Assembly: GCA_024362935.1 (NCBI GenBank)
Contig: JANCRA010000030.1
Coordinates: forward strand, 10,487,953-10,551,952
Reading direction: 5' to 3'
Length of the DNA: 64,000 nt
Origin: Setophaga petechia
Lineage: Eukaryota > Chordata > Aves > Passeriformes > Parulidae
Below the pieces are notes generated by a model. It saw nothing but the letters and a program-made list of their open reading frames with translations. It did not search any database and was not told where the DNA came from. A program made the position numbers and the translations under genes. Shown here one piece after another: positions 36,401-48,400 of this stretch; the stretch's first letter is position 1, and every line of letters begins with the position of its first letter.

Positions 36401-39400
36401 TATTACAGCTGTGAGTTCTTTCCAGAGAAAGGGTCTTGTCATTTGACACATGCCGTGCACTGACAGGGTTTTGGTGCACAGCTCCTGCCCACGGCTGCCT
36501 TGTCAGCAGCTGCAGCGAGGTGCCGCGGCAGCTCCTTTGTGTGCTCACACCGTGCGGTGGATTGGCCCCCAGACGCGCTCTGGAAGCCATTCCCGAGTTT
36601 CCTGTTCCGTCTGGGCTATCTGCAGTGCTGCTGCAGTGCCATGGCAACAGCAGATTTAGGAGCAGGCTGCCCCGCCTGGGCTGCTGCCAGGGCTCCCCGA
36701 GCCGAGCTGGGTGCTGCAGGATGTGCTGGGTGAGGGGAGCTGGGCCTCCGGCACACACAGGGTCCCTCTCTGCCTGGGCACAGGCCTGGGGGCTCCCTCT
36801 CTTGGCTCCCAGGTCAGAACAGGCGCTCTTGGGCTGCTGAGGAAAGCAAAAACCATTAGGAGCAGTCTCTCCCTTTTCAGTATGGCCTCAGTCTGCCGTG
36901 GGCACAGGAGGAGCTGCTTGGGAAGGGAGGGCTGGCATGGGGGTAGGATGAAGAGCTGCAGCTTGGTCTCTCTTTGCTCTCTATAGACATCCAAGATTTT
37001 CTCAGTATTCGATGAAAACAACACTTCCAGCTGTGGTTCAGCATGTTTGGGGAAGATAAAATGAATTTTGGCTGTCAATTCTACTTTGTATCTCAAATAG
37101 ATTTTGGCAGAATGACTGTATCCTCACTGGAACTGCCCATTGCCCCTTGGGCTATGTAATGCAGTTGTTGTTTGCACAAAACTGGAGTCAATGAAAAAAT
37201 GGTCCTGAAAGCAGTAATTACAATTGTTAACCATTCTTTTGTCCTTGTCAGTCTTGGCCATGACACACTGGATGACCTGAAAGTTAAGGAGACTTCTCTT
37301 GGCAGATACTACTGAGTGAGTCCCTGGCAGGGTGCGGGTGGGGAAGCAGTGCCCAGAGCCCGTCACCAGCCATGGCAGTGCAGCACTGGCACTGCTGGCA
37401 TCATCCTTGTGCCCAGCAGCCTCCCTCATCCCACCCCGTGCCGTGCACCCAGACCAAAGGCAGAATTGGGGTTTGTGATGTGCAGAACGTCTGTGGGTGC
37501 TGCTGGGAGCAGGATGCTGAGGAGCTGCCAGGTTTAATGTGCGTGCTGGGGCAGGCAGCTGCTGGAAGAAGAATGCCTGGCTCCAGACAAACCTGTTGAC
37601 AGACATGGCTCAGCACAGTCTTTCCTCATGGCCTTCAGTTTAATTAAGATGTTGTTGTGACTACATACTGCCTTCATTTCAGACTTGAGCATCTTCTGCC
37701 AGCATATTGCTTTGGCTTATCAGAGGCACAAGCACAGTGAGGGAGAGGCAGCCCTTGCAGGCAGGCACAGATAATAACATACAGGGAAAATTCCTCAATG
37801 AAGTGAAAAATTATTTATAATAATGGTACTCAAATAGAAGGGAAATAAGTCACTCTAAGGGTATATAAATTTTTATGATAGTGTATAAACAGCCATAGCC
37901 TGCCTTGTCTCCCATCTATTCCTGCAGAGAATGAGGGCAACATCTAGCATAAAGAAAAATACAATAAGAAAATGAGGAAATGAATGGGAAGAGCTGGAGG
38001 ATTGATCACCCAGTGTATTTGTATATCCTGATGTAAAAGGTGCTGCTGACAGGTGGCCAGGTTTCTTCTGTATAAAACCATGTGTGTGCTGTCAGGGCAG
38101 TGTGAGCAGCCTTGTTTCGATTGATGAATTGCCTGCTTTCTTGATTAAACCTTCCATCACTTATGAAACAAAAAGCCTGTGTTTCAATGGCAGAGTGGGA
38201 CATGTCAAAAAAATCTGTCTGCTTTACCTTTGTGCAGATGTTGGGCACAGACTGTAACATGTATTATTAAAACGAATGTGGCATTTACCGTGCATTATTT
38301 CTTTCCTGGAAGAAGGGACCTGTAAATTATATGCTAATAATAAGCTTTAACCCTTTCAGAAACCAAGAGATGTAGGACTGTAAATATTCTGCAGGCCTCA
38401 CTTAATTGGATGGGCTCTAACACCACAGCAGCACTCTGAAGGTACTAAGCAGTGGGTTCCAGCCCTTGCTGTTGATGATCTGTGCATTCTGCTGAACAGG
38501 GTTGTCCTTTTTTTCCTCTGAAATTTCCCTGTAGCCCTCTTCAGCATTGTATTACAGATAGATGTGTTTTGGGGCAGCAGCAGACAAGTTTGTGTAATTT
38601 GACTCCAGAACAATCTCACCCCCTCTCTTGGCCTGTTCTCTGATTAGGATAGAAATTGTATTGTCAAAATATTTGTGCAAGTACCTTAAGAAATGATGTT
38701 ACCTGGATGTACTAATATGTCATCCATAAGTTTGGGCATCCATGCTCAAGTCATGCTAATCCTTAGAAATAAAACAGCATCCAGAAGCGCAGCATCTCTC
38801 ACTACCCAAAGCGTTCTCAGTTCAGTTCAAGACCTTGCTGAGCTCCAGGTGAAGGTTTTCATTCCCTTTAAGAGGAGAGAAGCAGTGTCTAAGTCATGGG
38901 TTGGAGCTTGGATGTCAGATCCCAAAAGACATAGCAGTCTTTATGTGCCGATAGAGGAGCACCCATGCTGTGACCAAGACCGCAGCACCGGCTGTTTGTT
39001 TTGCTGAGGAGCCGTGGGTCTTCCAGCCATCATCAAATGGAAGGCTGAGATGCCTTTGCATCTGTTTCCTTCCTTAAAGGTACTGTTTGTGGTCTTTAAA
39101 CACTTTATTGATCCATCTCAAGTTACCTGGTGAGGTATTTTCCTGTGAGGAGCCGGGCTGAGCAGGGAAGGGAGGCGCGGCCGGCTGCCAGCGCGGTGTT
39201 GGCTGCAGTGTGTGTGCCAGCGTGCCATGAAGGAGGAGGGTTCCCTGGGCAGCTCTTGCGGTGCCAGTTTCTCCACAGCTCTGGCTTGTTTATTTTGGAG
39301 TCACACATCAGTATTTATTACCTTAGGGAGGTAAATATTTACTTAAATGGGTATTTATTATATTTATATAGAAGTAGCTTTTTATGATAGTTAAATATTT

Positions 39401-42400
39401 ATTGCCCTCTTTAAGACACTTTCTGTGAAAGGTCAGAGCAAGCTGTGGTCTGAGAGTTTGGAGAGGGAAGCGTTTGTGAGCAGAGGCTCCAGTCCAGGCT
39501 CCGCCTGCTGGGTCACCCAGGTGAGTGCTCCCAGCAGGAGGGACAGGGCAGGGCAGAGCCCACTGGGGAGGGGCACAGGCTCTGAGCCTGGCACAGCCCA
39601 GCCTGGGCGAGGAGAGCCGGGCTCTGGCCGTGGCACGAGCTGGGGCTGGGCTGGGCTGCAGGAGGATGGGCTGCAGGAAGATGGGCTGCAGGAGGATGGG
39701 CTGCAGGAGGATGGGCTGCAGGAGGATGGGCTGCTCCTGCGGGCACCGCAGCGACCTTCGGCGTTCACGCAGGTTTCTAATCCAGCTCTCTGGAGGCAGC
39801 AGAGAGACTGGAAACTGATGTTAATGGTCTGGAAAAATACCGGAGCCAGTGAATTCCTGGAAAGGAAACGGAGTTGCTTTTCCGTGCTGCAGGCTGGGGC
39901 TCTCGGCGGGGGGCAGCTGTCACCTCCCCGGGCAGTGGCGAGGGAAGCATTTCCTTCTCACACTGCTCCTGAGACAGCGCTTTGCTGCCTGACTCCTCCT
40001 GTCCAGGAGGGGCTAACTTGGAAATGCCTTTGGCTATCTACTCCCCCATCCCCCCCTTTTTTTTTTTTCTTTTTTACTTTGGTAGTGACAAAAGTCTCTT
40101 TCAGAGGTCTTTCTAAATTCAGATGTTGTTATATTTCAGTGCCCATGTGTCAACTTCCTCCTTGTTGCAAAATGCCAGGTTATCTGGCCACATGTGCCAC
40201 TTCCTTACTTGTCTGTTTCCTTTTAAAAGATGCAGTAGCTCTCTTCTGTGTATAGAATGACAGGTGTTTTAATCAGAGGTTAATAATTTATTTCTGCAAA
40301 CTATTGTTTTGCTTCATTATTTTTGTAGATAATTAAATTATGCACTTGTCACAGTGTGTTTGCTTCACTAAAACAGGTAATTCTGAAAAAAAAAGGGAGA
40401 TTCTATTCTTTGGATCAGTGCACAAGGATTGCTTTTATCTTCATCTTCTAGCACAGTTCCTGGTGGTTCTGCAATTGCCTCTAATGTTCAAGGGTTTTGG
40501 GACCCCCAGTCTTGGAAGGGGAGGTCCTGTGCTGCATCCTACTGTCGGTCCCCATCCCTTCACTTGAGCTCTTTGTGCTTTTTAAGAGTAGAAGCGTAAC
40601 TAAATATATATTTTGTGACACTGAATTTTAATCAGGATGGTCCAAAAGCCAGACAAGTTGTGACACAAGCTTTATTCTGCATTGAAACCTCTTTCCTGAA
40701 GCTGAGATTAAAGTCAGCCTGTTCTTTACCCTATTGCAATTTCCAGTCTTTGGACTAAGAGACCTGGATAATCTTCCAGCTATGAAAGACTCTATTAATA
40801 TCCAGCAGTTCAGGGAGGCTGGAGTCTCATGTAAAATGCTGCAGCTGCATATTTCAGAAAGGGAAGTGTGTTACTTAATACTGTCCTTAATGAGATACAA
40901 AAAGTATGTTTCTTATGAAATGATGCCATCCATGGTGTGCAAACCCTTTTGGTGTGCTGTGTCAGCGTGCCCCACATTACCCAGGCTGTGCTGGGGCACC
41001 AGCCCCAAATGGGGATGATGGAGCCATGAGTTCTCTCCCAGGTGACATTTTTAAGACAGACAGTTTTTTGATGGACCTGCTGTTGTCCCAAGTGCCATTT
41101 GCTGTTTTGCTCTGCTCCTGTCATGGGCTGGCAGGGGAGGTGGAGGCCCTGGCTGGCTGCTGCCCTGCCCTTGCGTGGTCCTGGCTCCCTTTGGCACACC
41201 AGGCACATGTGGGAGCCCTGTCCCCTCTGCTGGGGCGTGTGGGCTTCACCGTGTTCCCCAGCTCACACATCACCTTCAGGGAGGCTGCTGCTCTCTGCTG
41301 AGACGATTATCTGGCTGTGACCCGGGAGCCATGAATTATGTATGAGCAGGTGTGCCGGGCACAGGCTGGTGGCACATCCGCAGCGGGGTGGTGGAGGGAA
41401 GGGTGATCCCTTTGGGGTGACAGGGATGCCAGGACAGGGATGCCCTCGCCCTGCATGCCCCACAGCAGCCCTGGGTGAAGCCAGGGGCCGATGGAGGGAA
41501 GGGTGATCCCTTTGGGGTGACAGGGATGCCAGGACAGGGATGCCCTCGCCCTGCATGCCCCACAGCAGCCCTGGGTGAAGCCAGGGGCCGATGGAGGGAA
41601 GGGTGATCCCTTTGGGGTGACCTGGATGCCAGGACAGGGATGCCCTCGCCCCACAGCAGCCCTGGGTGAAGCCAGGGGCCAATGGAAGAGGATGAGCTTG
41701 TGGGGCTGGTGCTGTTCCCATGGAGCACAACCTTGGGGTGGCCTGCACTGTGTTTGTTTTGCTTTGCCGAGTGCCAGAGTTTAATTTTTTTTAAATAGGG
41801 AGCCGCTCAGAGGTTTGGATATTTAAACAGTTATTAACCGAATGACAATTAACAGATTGCAGAGACAGATTTTCTTTTCAAAACCTCCAAAATTGAGTAC
41901 AGTTTGCAAAACTATCACAGCATAGTAATGACAATGAATTTTGATTTCCCGGAACTGATATTAGACTCCTTATTAAACTATGTGCATCTGCTTTTAATTT
42001 ACTCCAAATAATTGGAAAATGCAATGAAGCTTTCCAATTAAAGCTTGGCTTTATGCTGTTTAATAATACCCCCCATAATATTATAGCTTATGAAGTGACA
42101 GGTGAGTTGGTGTATGAATAAAACATAAAGGCAGCAATAAGGGACAGAAAACCAGAGACAGTTGTTGGGGATTTTAAATGCTGGATGTAATTTGCATATA
42201 TTAATCTCTTCTTTTCAGCCTTATCAGGCGTTCTTCAGTATTTGAAGTTAAAATAGCATTGACAGGCAGGAGTACGCTTAGTTTTTTCAAGGATTTATTA
42301 CTTGTATAATTTCTGATCTTTAATAAGCAGATATGACTGATCCTCATAGTTCTATAGAAATCAGTTAATTGTTCCAGATGGCGTGTACTGATTATGCAAA

Positions 42401-45400
42401 ATTACTTTTCACACCATTTTTTTTTTCTGATGGAGTTTGGAGTAAAATTAAATTTTTTATAGCCTTCTTATCATGCTGTTTTACAGTGGGTTTTGCACAG
42501 AAGTTGAATTTAATCTACTATATTACATTGACCAGCAGAGTTATTCTAATGTAGCATTCTGTGATTTGACAAAGAATAATAGAACACGTTGCTCATTGTG
42601 CATTTCTGTGCTGCTAATAAAAAGGAGTTGCAGTGCAGCAAACCAGGCTGTTATTTATGAAGAATGCTTAATTTGCACAGTTAAAAATGCAAAATTGTTA
42701 CAATGAGATGTTTGCTCTTTTGCATAGAAGGCTTGGGCAGAATAAATGTAAATAGTCTTGTTGCTACAGATTGCATCAATTAAAGCAGGAGTTGGTAAGT
42801 GCCTGGTGTGGCCGGGTGGGATGGGACAGGGAGGAGCAGCCATGCAGGCAGCACGTTCCAGCTCCGAGCAGGAGATGTCACTGGTGTTTTCCCTGGTTAT
42901 CACCATCCAGATATCTCAATGGCATCATTTCATAATTGAAAACATTTGTAAAGGTTGTTGGGCTTCATTTATCTAATGAAAAGCTGTTTATACAAAATAA
43001 ACCACACATAAAACCCTCTTGCTAATAAGTTTATTGCAGTTTGTTTTGGCAGTGACTCAGTTGTTTGTTGGAGGTGTCCCTTGGCCTGGCTGTCGTAGGA
43101 CAGGGCCCAGGGTGGGTGCCCGTCCCTGGGCAGAGCAGCAGGGGCAGTGCCATGGGCAGGGCTGCAGGTGTGCCCGCAGGTCCTGCCAGGCCCTGGGTAA
43201 TTGTGGTGGGTCCCAGCCCTCTCTGGGCCACAAGGACGAGGGTCCTGCTCAGCCCTGGGCTGGGACCCCCTGGGGCTGCACTGCCTCCACCTCTGCACAG
43301 GGCCCAGAGGCAGCATCACAGCATCATTGCATGCCAGGCCCAAGGCATCCTTGCAAAGCAAAACAGCAAATGTTTAAAAAATTACCTTATGGTTCATGGC
43401 TAAGTGGGGGCACCACAAATGGACGTTATGAATACCTCACATCTTTAACTCAACAGAAAAAAAAGACAAGTAATTAACCCAGCCGTTAGAAAGCTCAGAA
43501 TTTCTCCCATCTCCTCTTGAACTAGAAAATTGTTTTGTGTATACTTTTATATGTACATATAGATACGAATATATAATATATATGGAGACAACTAATGGCA
43601 TAAATCAGAAATTATTAGAAAATATTTGTTCTAATGAAGTAATAATTCGGTGGTAATGTATTTCATCAGTGTAGCTTAAGGCTAAATTAAGTGGACAGAC
43701 TTTATATGGATTCCCTAATTTTAATCTTCAAAATGCTATCTAATGTCTCATTAAGACTTTCATATAATGTATCTTAAGTACAGTCATTAAATATAGTTTA
43801 GGGAGATGTATGTTCAGATATTGCTTAAAGATGTTTTAATAGGCCCATTTACTCTGATGATATTAATGAGCTCTTAACACATATTAAGCTTCTAAAACCA
43901 GTGGTGTCGCCTTGCAGTGAGCAGATCAACATAGGAATTGTGGAGGAATTGGATGTTCCAACAAAGCCAGTTTTCCAGGGACTCTGCAGGGCCTGGCTCC
44001 ATCCCTTTAGCTGTGTCAGCATGGGGCGGTGTCCCTGCACCTGGAGCAGTGTCCCTGCTGCTAGAGGGGTGTCCCTACTCCTGGGGTGGTGTCCCTGCTC
44101 CTGGGGTGGTGTCCCTGCTGCTGGGGCGGTGTCCCTGCTCCTGGAGTGGTGTCCCTGCTCCTGGGGCGGTGTCCCCTCCTGGTTTGTGCCCCAGGGTGCA
44201 GGGGCTTTGCGTGGGTGCCCCTGTGTGGGTGCCTCTGGTGGGTGCCTCTGGTGGGTGCCCCTGTGTGGGTGCCTCTGGTGGGTGTCTCTGTGTGGGTGCC
44301 CCTGCGTGGGTACCTCTGTGTGGGTGCCCCTGTGTGGGTGCCTCTGTCTGGGTGCCTCTGGTGGGTGCCTGCTGCACCCAACATCCAACATTCAGAGCTG
44401 CCCGTTGGGAACTGGCCAGGCCCGTCTCGGGGTCTGTGACATGTTACACACATTTGGCTGCATATCTGTTAAAATAAACAAATACAAATCATGTGGGTTA
44501 ATGGAAGAGCCAAATATGGGCCTGTGTTTAGACAAATTCTCCTTTTTGATCATCTAAAGTGAAGATGCAAGAGTTGTAATTAAGATAATAAAAACTGTCC
44601 ATTCTCTGTTGCCACTTCAATTCCAACTCAGAAAGTTATTGCAAAGAAAATTCTCTGGTTTCATCACTCAGCGCTTGTTAACAAATCCTTCTGAGTTCAG
44701 AGACTTTTATAATTACTAAATTGGTTTGTTAGAGGGAGATAATAGCAAATTTTTTCTTTTCATAATTGGACATTTCTTCCCTGTAGGCTAATGCAGGCGC
44801 AGCACTCACATACACAATGAGCTGTGCTTTTGAAAAACCATAACTGGCTAATAAGTGCCGTGGTGTCATCGGAGAGTAATGGTGTGCTGATTAGCATAAT
44901 TAATGACAAATGGTGGTGCAGAGTGGGTGGATTGGTTTAGTGGATGATGAATGCGCTGCGCCAGGGCCGGGCCGTGCCGCGGTGGCGTGGCAGGCTGGCA
45001 GCGCTGCCGCTGGCACCTGCCCCCGCTGTGCCCCCAGCCACACGGCTCCTGGTGCTCCTCGGCGGGCTGGGTGGCACCGTGTGCCCCTGCGGGGGCTGGT
45101 GCCCGGGGCTGGGGGCTCTGCAGTGCCAGCAGCAGCGGAAAGGAGCCGGGGGCTGCTCTGGGCTGTCCTCATCCTCCGAGGGCTGGGGGGCACGCCGGGC
45201 ACTGGCCCTGCTACAGGAGGGGCACATTAATCTGAGATTTGATTAATCAGGGCTAATTTACATTCACAAATGAGACTGATAAAAATGGAGTTACCTTTTC
45301 ACCTTTAAGGAGGAGGAGGGATTATTTCTAGGTTGTCTCTTTTTTAAGTGATAAGCAACTCTTTTACCAATAAGGATGAAAATACTTCATTTGCATTAGC

Positions 45401-48400
45401 AAAAGAAGCTAATTATTATATAGTTAATTAGCATCTGGAAATGAGGATTATCTTAATTACAAAGCACAGTTTCCTTAATAGCTACAAAACTGTAAGTTTG
45501 ATGTGTGTGTAGATTGGTGACTATTATTATGTAATTACTGATCATATTAATGGTGCAGTGTACTTGGATATAATTTGCATATGCAAATGAAATTTACCTG
45601 ATAGAAATATGTGGTTCCAGTAATGATTTTGAGCACTAAAAAATGAAATCCCATTAGAAGATGTGGATCCTGCGTGGCACAGTGGATCTCCTCCTGCAGA
45701 AGGCTTTTGGCTCGGCAGGGCTGTGGCTCTGTGCCTGGCTGTTGGCAGCAGGGCACCTCTCCTGCCTTTGCCACCCAGCCTGGGCACAGGGCCCTTCCCT
45801 GCAGCTGTGCAGTGCTGTGTGCCTGTGCCCTGTGCCATCCTCTGCAGCCCTGGAGGCTGGGTCAGCTCTGGGGCTGTGTCAAGGCTCTTCTGGCTGGATG
45901 GATGCTCCATGGGATGTGGGAGCGTGTTCTGGGCGTCCGTGAGCTCCAGGGCAGGAGATGGCTCTCCCCACATCCTTCCTAGCCATGCTCAGGATTTCTT
46001 TCCACTAACTTGCAGGCATGTTTGCAGAATGGAGAGCACAGTGCTGTCAGGGCAGCTGGTCTAGTTTCTTTCTCCTGCTTTTATTGGAAACACAAAGCTG
46101 CTGTGTGTTAAAAATAACTTGAGTCTCTTAGACCAAAACCATGTAAAGAGAGGACCGTGCACCTTTGTCTCCCCTGGGAGCCCTGTGGGACAGATGTTGG
46201 TCACTCACTGCCCTGCTAGAGAGCGTGGGGTGCTGCTGGGCAGGATCACAGCATCATTGCAAGTGTGAGCATCTGCCCCTGGCAGCGACCTGGCTGCTGT
46301 CCAGAGAGTCTGGGGAGCCAAGGACTGTCACAGTGGCAACAAATCCCACCACACCCCAGAGGGGGCTCAGCTAAGGAAAAGGCTTCCGGGGCCAGACACC
46401 ATAACCATATGCAGCCTGTGGATTTAATCCCCCTGCCCCTGCCCTGCAGCCCTGGAAGCCGTGTGGATGTTTCTCTCATCAAGCAGCAGGAATTTACAGC
46501 TGCCGGCCAGGGAACACTGCGGCCATTGTGGGGCTGCCCGAGATGCTTTTTGCAACTGCTGCTGCAGCCTGCGCTGCCCGGCCGTGCAGACAGACATTAC
46601 ATGTTTAATGACTTCCAAGGAGTCTGTCCTGACAGCCAGAGCTGAAGGGAATGGAAAAGAGTCTGGGTTTGTCCTCAGCACACAGCCGTGAGCGGACGCT
46701 GGAGGAGTCCCTGCCTTTGCCTTTTCCTCTGCCTTTGCCTTTCCTCTGCCTTTGCCTTTGCCTTTCCTCTGCCTTTGCCTTTGCCTTTGCCTTTGCCTTT
46801 GCCTTTGCCTTTTCCTCTGCCTTTGCCTTTGCCTTTGCCTTTGCCTTTGCCTTTGCCTTTGCCTTTGCCTTTGCCTTTTCCTCTGCCTTTGCCTTTCCTC
46901 TGCCTTTGCCTTTGCCTTTGCCTTTGCCTTTTCCTCTGCCTTTGCCTTTCCTTTGCCTTTGCCTTTGCCTTTGCCTTTGCCTTTCCTCTGCCTTTGCCTT
47001 TGCCTTTGCCTTTGCCTTTGCCTTTGCCTTTGCCTTTGCCTTTGCCTTTGCCTTTGCCTTTTCCTCTGCCTTTGCCTTTCCTTTACCTTTGCCTTTGCCT
47101 TTCCTTTGCCTTTGCCTTTGCCTTTGCCTTTCCTTTGCCTTTGCCTTTGCCTTTCCTTTACCTTCCATTTGCCTTTGCCTTTGCCTTTCCTTTGCCTTTC
47201 CTCTGCCTTTGCCTTTGCCTTTCCTTTGCCTTTGCCTTCCCTTTGCCTTTCCTTTGCCTTTCCTTTGCCTTTCCTTTGCCTTTCCTTTGCCTTCCCTTTG
47301 CCTTTCCTTTGCCTTTCCTTTGCCTTTGCCTCCCCATCACTAAGCAGGCCCTGTCCCAGCTCTGCCTCAGCCCCACGCGAGTGCCCTGGTTTGTATCTGC
47401 TCTGCTCTAATTAATTAGGGGCTGTGGCTTGGAAACAGCACATGCTAAGGTGTGATCTTTGAAGTTTAGTGTGGTGCAGAGACTTCAAAGGGGACATTTT
47501 ATTAAAAAATAATAAAATCAAGAGCTCCTAAACACTTGCAATTTGAAGACCTTGTTTGAAGTCTCTCCATGTTCTCTGGTGCTGATGGAGTCACAGTGCT
47601 GAGGTGCTCCTTAGGCGTCACCATGCAGTACTTAACCTTCACTTTATTTAAAAAAGAAAATAATCAAATCCAGGGGTACTTTTTCAAGTGTTTTCATGGC
47701 TTGATCTTAGCAGTAAAGAACTAATTGTGCCATGTCATGAGCTATGCAGGAAACGAAGAAAATCAAGGCTGACAATCAAATTAGCAAAAATGAAAATTTA
47801 GTCCAGGTCTGTTTTTTTAATCAAAGTCATTTCAAGAGGAACAGGAAAGCTGTAAACCTTTCCCAAAGCAGAGGTTCCTTCCCCAGCCCAGGAGGCCCCT
47901 GCTGTCCCACTCACTGCACCAGGCATTGGGTGGTTTGGTGCTGCTGCCATCCTTCTGCCTGGCCAGGCCTGGGCACCGGGCTGGGCATTCCCATCTGGCT
48001 GTGTCCCCTCAACAGCCCTGGGGACAGCTCCTGTTGTCCAGGAGCCACAGGACCTGCAGCTGCCCCCGCAGCCACATGAAGTGCTCTGGGGCTTTCTTGA
48101 GCTTGGGCTCGTGCTGACGCTTACCTTGGGCAAGCAGAGCTGAGCCCTGCAGCCCTCTGTGCCCCTGCCTGCACCTCTGAGCTTTGTATGACACAAAGAA
48201 GCTGTGTGCATGTTGGGGTTGGTGTCTGCAGCTGGGGAGCACAGCTGGGACAGCTGCAGGTTCCCTGTTGCAGCTGGCTTGGCAGGAGCTGTCAGGAGAG
48301 GCTGCTTTTGGTTTTGGCCCTGAGGTTTTGCCATCAGTGATTTGGTGTGGTTCCATATGGGCCTCGCTGCACTGTAGCACAGAGAACACACACGTTTACT

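Noticed and set aside
43849..44557. Frames with His/Thr/Arg or Val/Pro/Cys/Gly repeats
   Set aside because: Products of the adjacent 20-bp and 13-15-bp minisatellites in intron 7.
46605..47410. Open frames of 187-240 codons on both strands with Phe/Ala, Leu/Pro, Cys/Leu and Lys/Ala/Glu repeats
   Set aside because: They come entirely from the in-phase TTTGCC hexanucleotide array; hexamers avoid stops in several frames at once. No homology, no splice or promoter context.
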